A DNA stretch of 64,000 bases. Origin: Rhodoferax sp. BLA1 (GTDB lineage Bacteria; Pseudomonadota; Gammaproteobacteria; Burkholderiales; Burkholderiaceae_C). This document shows, piece by piece, positions 59,366 to 64,000 of the stretch. The notes under the pieces are model-generated. The model worked only from the letters and a program-made list of their open reading frames with translations. It was not told the origin of the DNA and ran no database searches. The stretch is from contig NZ_SZVI01000012.1 in NCBI RefSeq assembly GCF_013416775.1, forward strand, positions 186,001 through 250,000. The letters run 5' to 3'. Position numbers and translations under genes: made by a program. Each line of letters starts with the position of its first letter. Position 1 is the stretch's first letter.

Positions 59366-61240
59366 ATGCAAAACAGGGTTTTAGCGTGGTCGCGCTCGGT
59401 CAAACGTTTGATTGTTGTTGCTCTTGATATCTTTCTTGCCCTGTTTGCCACTTGGCTGGCGCTCACCCTGAGACTTGAACAGCTGAATTGGCCGTACGGG
59501 GCGCAGTGGTGGGTGTATGGTCTGGCGCCGCTTCTTTCCATACCGATTTTTGTGAAATTTGGCCTGTACCGGGCCATTTTCCGTTACACCGGGCAAGCCG
59601 CTTTGCAGGCCACGGCCAAGGCCATATTGCTGTATGCGCTGCTGTTGAGTGCGATGCTGTTGTGGACGCGTTGGCCTGGTGTGCCGCGCAGCTTGGGGGT
59701 ATTGCAGCCCCTCATCTTTCTGTTTTTGGTGGGTGGTAGCCGAGCATGGGCACGGTTCTGGTTGGCCGACATGGGTCATACCAGTGTGATGCAAAGTGGG
59801 CGATTGCTGATTTATGGTGCGGGTGCGGCCGGCGCCCAAACAGCGGCGGCGCTGCAGTTGTCCGCACAGTATGGCGTGGTGGGTTTTGTGGATGATGATG
59901 TCGCCAAGATTGGTCGAAGCGTCAATGGCATCCCGGTTTATGCGCCTTCACACATCAGTGTGGTGATAGCCAGCCAGGGCGTCACCGACATCCTGCTGGC
60001 CATGCCCAGTGCCTCCAGAGAACGGCGCAACGCTATTCTGGAGAGTCTGCGTGATTTGCCGGTGCATGTCCGCACCTTGCCGGGCCTGTCTGACCTGGCC
60101 AGTGGCAGGGTCACGGTGCAGGATTTCCATGAACTCGAGATTGAGGATTTGTTGGGCCGTGAGCCCGTGCCTCCCCGAAGTGATCTGTTGGCGCAGGACC
60201 TGACAGGTCAGGTGGTGTTGGTCACCGGAGCAGGGGGCAGCATTGGCAGTGAGCTCACGCGCCAGATCTTGCAACAGCGACCGCGCCAATTGCTGCTGTT
60301 CGAACACAACGAGTTTGGGCTGTATGCCATTCACCAGGAATTGCAAGCGATCTGTTTGGCTGCCGGGCTGTCGGTGGAGCTGGTGCCTCTGCTCGGTAGC
60401 ATCGCTAACCCGCATCGCCTGAAAGCTGTATTCAGCACCTACCAACCCGCAACGGTCTACCACGCGGCTGCTTACAAACATGTGCCGTTGGTCGAAAGCA
60501 ACCCTGGCGAAGGTGTGCGCAACAATGTGTTGGGCACCCTGAACCTAGCGCAGGCGGCGGCCACGCATGGTGCACGGCGTTTTGTATTGATCAGCACTGA
60601 CAAGGCGGTGCGCCCCACCAATGTCATGGGTGCCACCAAACGCATGGCTGAGCTGGTGCTGCAGGCGCTGGCGGCCCAAACTCCTGGCACCACCTTTTGT
60701 ATGGTGCGTTTTGGCAATGTGCTGGGCTCCAGCGGCAGTGTGGTGCCGCTGTTTCGCAAACAGTTGGCCGCCGGTGGGCCGCTCACGGTGACCCATGCCG
60801 AGGTCACCCGTTATTTCATGACCATCCCCGAGGCCGCGCAGCTGGTGTTGCAGGCCGGTGCCATGGGGCAGGGGGGCGACGTGTTTTTGCTCGACATGGG
60901 CCAGCCGGTCAAGATTATTGACCTGGCGCGGCGCATGGTCGAGCTCTCGGGTCTGCGGGTACGTGATGCGGCTCATCCGGGGGGCGACATCGAGATCGCC
61001 ATCACCGGGCTGCGCCCCGGCGAAAAGCTCTATGAAGAGCTGCTGATTGGTGACAACCCCGAGCCCACCAGCCACCCGCGCATCATGAAGGCGCATGAAG
61101 ACTACCTGGACTGGCCACGTCTTGAACCCCATTTGCAGACCTTGCAGCAGGCCGGGCTTGAGGGGGATGTGGCAACCATCAAGGCCGTGTTGCAGACCTG
61201 TGTGCAGGGCTATCAGGCGCAGCCAGCGGTTCTGGACTGA
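59366..61240 (+). CDS. Membrane-bound nucleotide-sugar 4,6-dehydratase (WbpM/CapD-like)
   Basis: 624 residues. Four membrane segments occupy about residues 10-125, followed by a cofactor-binding first domain ([17 protein letters not shown]) and a C-terminal SDR domain ([38 protein letters not shown], with methionine in place of the SDR tyrosine). It would convert UDP-GlcNAc to UDP-4-keto-6-deoxy-GlcNAc for the C4-reductase and possibly for the aminotransferase. It is the last gene of the polysaccharide locus; a terminator follows. Confidence 0.9.
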   Translation: MQNRVLAWSRSVKRLIVVALDIFLALFATWLALTLRLEQLNWPYGAQWWVYGLAPLLSIPIFVKFGLYRAIFRYTGQAALQATAKAILLYALLLSAMLLWTRWPGVPRSLGVLQPLIFLFLVGGSRAWARFWLADMGHTSVMQSGRLLIYGAGAAGAQTAAALQLSAQYGVVGFVDDDVAKIGRSVNGIPVYAPSHISVVIASQGVTDILLAMPSASRERRNAILESLRDLPVHVRTLPGLSDLASGRVTVQDFHELEIEDLLGREPVPPRSDLLAQDLTGQVVLVTGAGGSIGSELTRQILQQRPRQLLLFEHNEFGLYAIHQELQAICLAAGLSVELVPLLGSIANPHRLKAVFSTYQPATVYHAAAYKHVPLVESNPGEGVRNNVLGTLNLAQAAATHGARRFVLISTDKAVRPTNVMGATKRMAELVLQALAAQTPGTTFCMVRFGNVLGSSGSVVPLFRKQLAAGGPLTVTHAEVTRYFMTIPEAAQLVLQAGAMGQGGDVFLLDMGQPVKIIDLARRMVELSGLRVRDAAHPGGDIEIAITGLRPGEKLYEELLIGDNPEPTSHPRIMKAHEDYLDWPRLEPHLQTLQQAGLEGDVATIKAVLQTCVQGYQAQPAVLD

Positions 61241-61253
61241 GTCAGGTCGACTT

Positions 61254-61282
61254 GCTGCACAATTTGCAGCTTGTTTTGTCCC
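61254..61282 (+). terminator. Terminator of the polysaccharide locus
   Basis: GCTGCA and TGCAGC form a six-base stem around CAATT, then TTGTTTTGTCCC. It lies 14 bases after the WbpM-like stop and before argB, so it should separate the locus from the arginine gene. Confidence 0.55.
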
Positions 61283-61308
61283 TTTCTTCAGTGAACCACG
61301 AACCCACC

Positions 61309-62199
61309 ATGACCGACGTCACCCACATCCAGCCACGCGACAAAGCCGAAATCCTGGCACAGGCCCTGCCCTACATCCGCAAGTACCATGGCAAAACCAT
61401 GGTCATCAAATACGGCGGCAACGCCATGACCGACCCGGCCTTGCAGCAGGACTTTGCCGAAGACGTGGTGCTCCTGAAGCTGGTGGGCATCAACCCGGTG
61501 GTGGTGCATGGGGGGGGGCCGCAGATTGAGACGGCCCTGAAGCGCCTGGGCAAAAAAGGTGAATTCATCCAGGGCATGCGCGTCACCGATGCCGAAACCA
61601 TGGAAGTGGTCGAATGGGTGTTGGGTGGTGAGGTGCAGCAGGACATTGTTGGCCTGATCAACCAGGCAGGTGGCAAGGCTGTGGGCCTGACCGGGCGCGA
61701 CGGTGGGATGATCCGCGCACAAAAGCTCAAGATGCTCGACAACGCCGACCCCACCAAGGAACACGATGTGGGTCAGGTCGGTGACATCGTCAGCATCGAC
61801 CCCAGTGTGGTCAAGGCGCTGCAAGACGACGCGTTCATTCCGGTCATCAGCCCGATTGGGTTTGGGGAAGCCAACGAGAGTTACAACATCAACGCTGACG
61901 TGGTCGCCGCCAAACTCGCCACGGTGCTCAAGGCTGAAAAACTGCTGATGCTCACCAACATCAGCGGGGTGCTCAACAAGGCCGGTGAGTTGCTCACCGA
62001 TCTGACCGCGCGGCGCATCGACGAACTGTTTGCCGACGGCACCATCAGTGGTGGCATGTTGCCCAAAATTGCTGGTGCACTGGACGCGGCCAAGAGTGGT
62101 GTGCACGCCGTCCACATCGTGGACGGCCGGGTGCCGCATGTGCTGTTGCTTGAAATCCTCACGGATCAGGCTTTTGGCACCATGATCCGCTCGCATTAA
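61309..62199 (+). CDS. argB: Acetylglutamate kinase
   Basis: Phosphorylates N-acetylglutamate in arginine synthesis. The 296-residue reading from the ATG has [38 protein letters not shown] and [12 protein letters not shown], the full set of AAK-fold motifs. An in-frame 19-codon extension through the terminator was rejected. It stands at the edge of the polysaccharide locus and probably belongs to the conserved backbone. Confidence 0.95.
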   Translation: MTDVTHIQPRDKAEILAQALPYIRKYHGKTMVIKYGGNAMTDPALQQDFAEDVVLLKLVGINPVVVHGGGPQIETALKRLGKKGEFIQGMRVTDAETMEVVEWVLGGEVQQDIVGLINQAGGKAVGLTGRDGGMIRAQKLKMLDNADPTKEHDVGQVGDIVSIDPSVVKALQDDAFIPVISPIGFGEANESYNINADVVAAKLATVLKAEKLLMLTNISGVLNKAGELLTDLTARRIDELFADGTISGGMLPKIAGALDAAKSGVHAVHIVDGRVPHVLLLEILTDQAFGTMIRSH

Positions 62200-62205
62200 G
62201 TTGCT

Positions 62206-62258
62206 AACAAAAAAGTAGCTATTGGTCCTTGTGGATAAAGGGCTGGAGCCACTTTTGA
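62206..62258 (+). repeat. Interspersed repeat A copy (after argB)
   Basis: AAGTAGCTATTGGTCCTTG, a loop, then AAAGGGCTGGAGCCACTTTT. It follows the argB stop by a few bases. It is the closest match to the decayed copy inside the zinc peptidase gene. Confidence 0.65.
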
Positions 62259-62284
62259 TGTAGATCAGCTGAAGTTGAGCAAAA

Positions 62285-62301
62285 CTAGGGGTTTTCCCTA
62301 G
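62285..62301. promoter_or_regulatory. Inverted repeat upstream of the TetR gene
   Basis: CTAGGG and CCCTAG form perfect six-base arms around GTTTT, in the 140-base gap between the repeat A copy and the TetR gene. It may be a binding site for another regulator; no T-run follows, so it is not a clear terminator. Confidence 0.35.
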
Positions 62302-62337
62302 AAATGCCCCTAAACCCGCATTTGTCACGGGTTCACG

Positions 62338-62381
62338 TTGTCTGCGGTTCGGGAAATGCTGCAAAATAGAACGATCGTTCT
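62338..62381 (+). promoter_or_regulatory. Promoter and operator of the TetR-acyl-CoA dehydrogenase unit
   Basis: TTGTCT (62338-62343) and CAAAAT (62362-62367) lie 18 bases apart and each match the sigma-70 boxes in four of six bases. Immediately after, AGAACGATCGTTCT (62368-62381) is a perfect 14-base palindrome, placed where a bound TetR dimer would block transcription start. Confidence 0.55.
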
Positions 62382-62391
62382 TTTATGCACT

Positions 62392-63075
62392 ATGACCCGT
62401 TCCACCTCTCTTTTATCGCCTGACAGCAGCCCGTCTGCCAGCAAATCACGCCATGACCGGGCCTTGCAAAAAGGCCAGCAGACCAAGCAGCTCATCGTCG
62501 AAGCGGCCTTGCGTCTGGCCGGCCAGATTGGCTTGGAGGGCCTGAGCATCGGTGTGCTGGCCGAAGTGACCCACATGAGCAAGTCGGGCGTGTTTGCCCA
62601 CTTTGGCTCGCGTGAGGAGTTGCAGCTCTCGGTGGTGCGTGAGTATTACCAGCGTTTTTCCGACGAAGTCTTTTTTCCGGCCATGCAAGAGCCGCGCGGT
62701 CTACCACGCATGCGGGCGCTGTTTGCCAACTGGATGAGCCGTGTCGCGGTGGAGCTGCAGTCCGGCTGCATCTTCATCAGCGGTGCGGTGGCTTTTGATG
62801 ACCGGCCCGGTCCGGTGCGTGACGCCCTGGCCAGCGCGGTGCAGACCTGGCTCCATGCCCTGACCCGCGCCATTGAGCAGGCACGTGAAGAGGGCCACCT
62901 GGTGCCTGATGCCGACGCCGAGCAGATGGCCTTTGAGATCCACGGCCTGATTCTGTCCCTGCACTACGAAGAACGCTTTCTGAAGAACCCCGGCGCCCTG
63001 GAGCGGGCCCACACCGGCTTCGAAAACATCCTGCTGCGTTACGGCAAGCGCACCAGCCCCAACCCTCAGATTTAA
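62392..63075 (+). CDS. TetR family transcriptional regulator
   Basis: 227 residues from the ATG that follows the palindrome; a longer in-frame reading would run through the operator. The helix-turn-helix is LAEVTHMSKSGVFAHFGSREELQ, and a ligand-binding helical domain follows (QSGCIFISGAVAFDD). It lies 12 bases before an acyl-CoA dehydrogenase gene and is likely to regulate beta-oxidation genes with itself. Confidence 0.88.
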   Translation: MTRSTSLLSPDSSPSASKSRHDRALQKGQQTKQLIVEAALRLAGQIGLEGLSIGVLAEVTHMSKSGVFAHFGSREELQLSVVREYYQRFSDEVFFPAMQEPRGLPRMRALFANWMSRVAVELQSGCIFISGAVAFDDRPGPVRDALASAVQTWLHALTRAIEQAREEGHLVPDADAEQMAFEIHGLILSLHYEERFLKNPGALERAHTGFENILLRYGKRTSPNPQI

Positions 63076-63087
63076 CAGGAGACCACC

Positions 63088-64000
63088 ATGACCATCTACA
63101 ACCCGCCCCTGCGTGACATGCAGTTTGTCATGCACGAAGTGCTCAACGTCACCCGCGATCTGGCGGCCATCCCGATGCATGCCGACATGGACGCCGACAC
63201 CATCAACGCGGTGCTCGAAGAAGGTGGCAAGTTCGCTGCCGAGGTGCTGCTGCCGATCAACCGCAGTGGCGACGAAGAGCACTGTGTGCTCGACCCGGTC
63301 AGCCACGAGGTCACTACCCCCACCGGTTTCAAGGCCGCCTACAAGCAGTACATCGACAGCGGCTGGGCCGCGCTGGCGTGTGACCCGGCCTACGGCGGCC
63401 AGGGCCTGCCACTGGTGGTGAACCAATGTTTCTACGAGATGATGAACTCGGCCAACCAGGCCTGGGCGATGTACCCCGGTCTGACCCACGGCGCCTACGC
63501 TGCGCTTTACACCAACGGCACGCCAGAGCAAAAAGAAACCTACTTGCACAAGATGACCAGTGGTGAGTGGACCGGCACCATGTGCCTGACCGAGCCCCAT
63601 TGCGGCACCGATTTAGGCCTGATGCGCAGCAAGGCCGAGCCGCAGGGTGACGGCACCTACAAGATCACCGGCACCAAGATTTTCATCAGCGCCGGTGAAC
63701 ACGACCTGAGCGACAACATCATCCACTTGGTGCTGGCGCGTCTGCCCGATGCACCACCCGGCATCAAGGGCGTCAGCCTGTTCATCGTGCCCAAATTTCT
63801 GGTGAATGCCGACGGCTCCCTGGGGGCGCGCAACAGCGTTTTTGCCTCGCGCCTGGAGCACAAGATGGGCATCAAGGCCAGCGCCACCGCCCAGATCGAG
63901 CTCGAAGGTGCCATCGGCACCCTGGTGGGTGAGCCCAACAAGGGCATGCACGGCATGTTTGTGATGATGAACGCCGCGCGCCTGGGGGTCGGCAACCAGT
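63088..64000 (+). CDS. Acyl-CoA dehydrogenase (partial, runs off window)
   Basis: First 304 codons of an acyl-CoA dehydrogenase, FAD-dependent, first step of beta-oxidation. CAGGAG precedes the ATG. The start MTIYNPPLRDMQFVMHEVL is typical of the FadE-like group with a C-terminal extension (about 600 residues). WTGTMCLTEPHCGTDLG is the FAD/substrate motif, and KITGTKIFISAGEHD follows. The 3-prime half and the catalytic glutamate lie beyond the window. Confidence 0.9.
   Translation, partial: MTIYNPPLRDMQFVMHEVLNVTRDLAAIPMHADMDADTINAVLEEGGKFAAEVLLPINRSGDEEHCVLDPVSHEVTTPTGFKAAYKQYIDSGWAALACDPAYGGQGLPLVVNQCFYEMMNSANQAWAMYPGLTHGAYAALYTNGTPEQKETYLHKMTSGEWTGTMCLTEPHCGTDLGLMRSKAEPQGDGTYKITGTKIFISAGEHDLSDNIIHLVLARLPDAPPGIKGVSLFIVPKFLVNADGSLGARNSVFASRLEHKMGIKASATAQIELEGAIGTLVGEPNKGMHGMFVMMNAARLGVGNQ

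Noticed and set aside
61288..62364. Antisense open frame of 358 codons opposite argB
   Set aside because: Shadow frame; argB on the plus strand is complete and unmistakable.
62701..63600. Antisense open frame of 299 codons opposite the TetR and dehydrogenase genes
   Set aside because: Covers two unrelated real genes on the other strand and shows no domain.
1..64000. CRISPR arrays, tRNA or rRNA genes, insertion sequences, integrase or phage genes
   Set aside because: Looked for repeats with spacers, cloverleaf-like stretches and transposase-like frames, and found none.

Overview
The window looks like a chromosomal segment of a betaproteobacterium of the Comamonadaceae, most like Rhodoferax or Polaromonas. 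The evidence is the high-GC backbone, a leucine/aromatic-type ABC operon flanked by CoA ligases, polyhydroxyalkanoate (PHA) granule genes, and two families of short interspersed repeats of the kind seen between genes in that family. This placement is inferred from gene content; no search was run. I saw no rRNA, tRNA, CRISPR array, integrase or insertion sequence.

Layout. 0-4 kb: nagA-nagB (amino-sugar catabolism), convergent with cutC and an esterase-like hydrolase. 4-5.4 kb: an AT-rich island with a solitary HsdR-N type endonuclease. 5.5-13.7 kb: a GFA-family protein, an MFS transporter, a TRAP transporter (dctQ-dctM-dctP), an rRNA pseudouridine synthase, a RES-Xre toxin-antitoxin pair and a Crp/Fnr-type regulator. 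13.8-22.6 kb: an operon of acyl-CoA synthetase, livG, livH, livM, binding protein, livF and a PaaK-like ligase. A perfect palindrome sits at the activator position between it and the regulator. 22.6-32 kb: small lipid genes (acyl-CoA-binding protein, PHA-system protein, phasin), a wax ester synthase/DGAT, a TetR-patatin pair and a 661-codon fatty acyl-CoA reductase. Together these could turn acyl-CoA into fatty alcohol and then wax ester.

32.3-61.2 kb is a large surface-polysaccharide locus read in one direction, with many ATGA overlaps. It starts with three genes for a UDP-2-acetamido-2,6-dideoxy-L-hexose (FucNAc or QuiNAc type). Next come a two-domain methyltransferase ending in a 14-residue-repeat coiled coil, a Wzm/Wzt ABC exporter whose Wzt has a carbohydrate-binding tail, and AT-rich glycosyltransferase, acyltransferase and membrane genes. 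After a broken epimerase start (48.86 kb) a less AT-rich block follows: aminotransferase, acetyltransferase, Wzx flippase, GT2 enzymes, methyltransferase and acyltransferase. The locus closes with a C4-reductase, a PglC/WcaJ-like initiating transferase, an H-NS-like gene and a WbpM-like dehydratase, then a terminator. It appears to be a mosaic carrying both an ABC and a Wzx export route.

61.3-64 kb returns to core genes: argB, a TetR regulator with its own palindromic operator, and the 5-prime part of an acyl-CoA dehydrogenase gene that runs off the window.

Main points for follow-up: the methyltransferase/coiled-coil protein beside Wzm-Wzt as a possible WbdD-like chain terminator and length ruler; the wax-ester gene set with an inverted repeat covering the reductase ribosome-binding site; the split-epimerase evidence for block insertion in the polysaccharide locus; and short repeats that have entered two reading frames and supply a ribosome-binding site.
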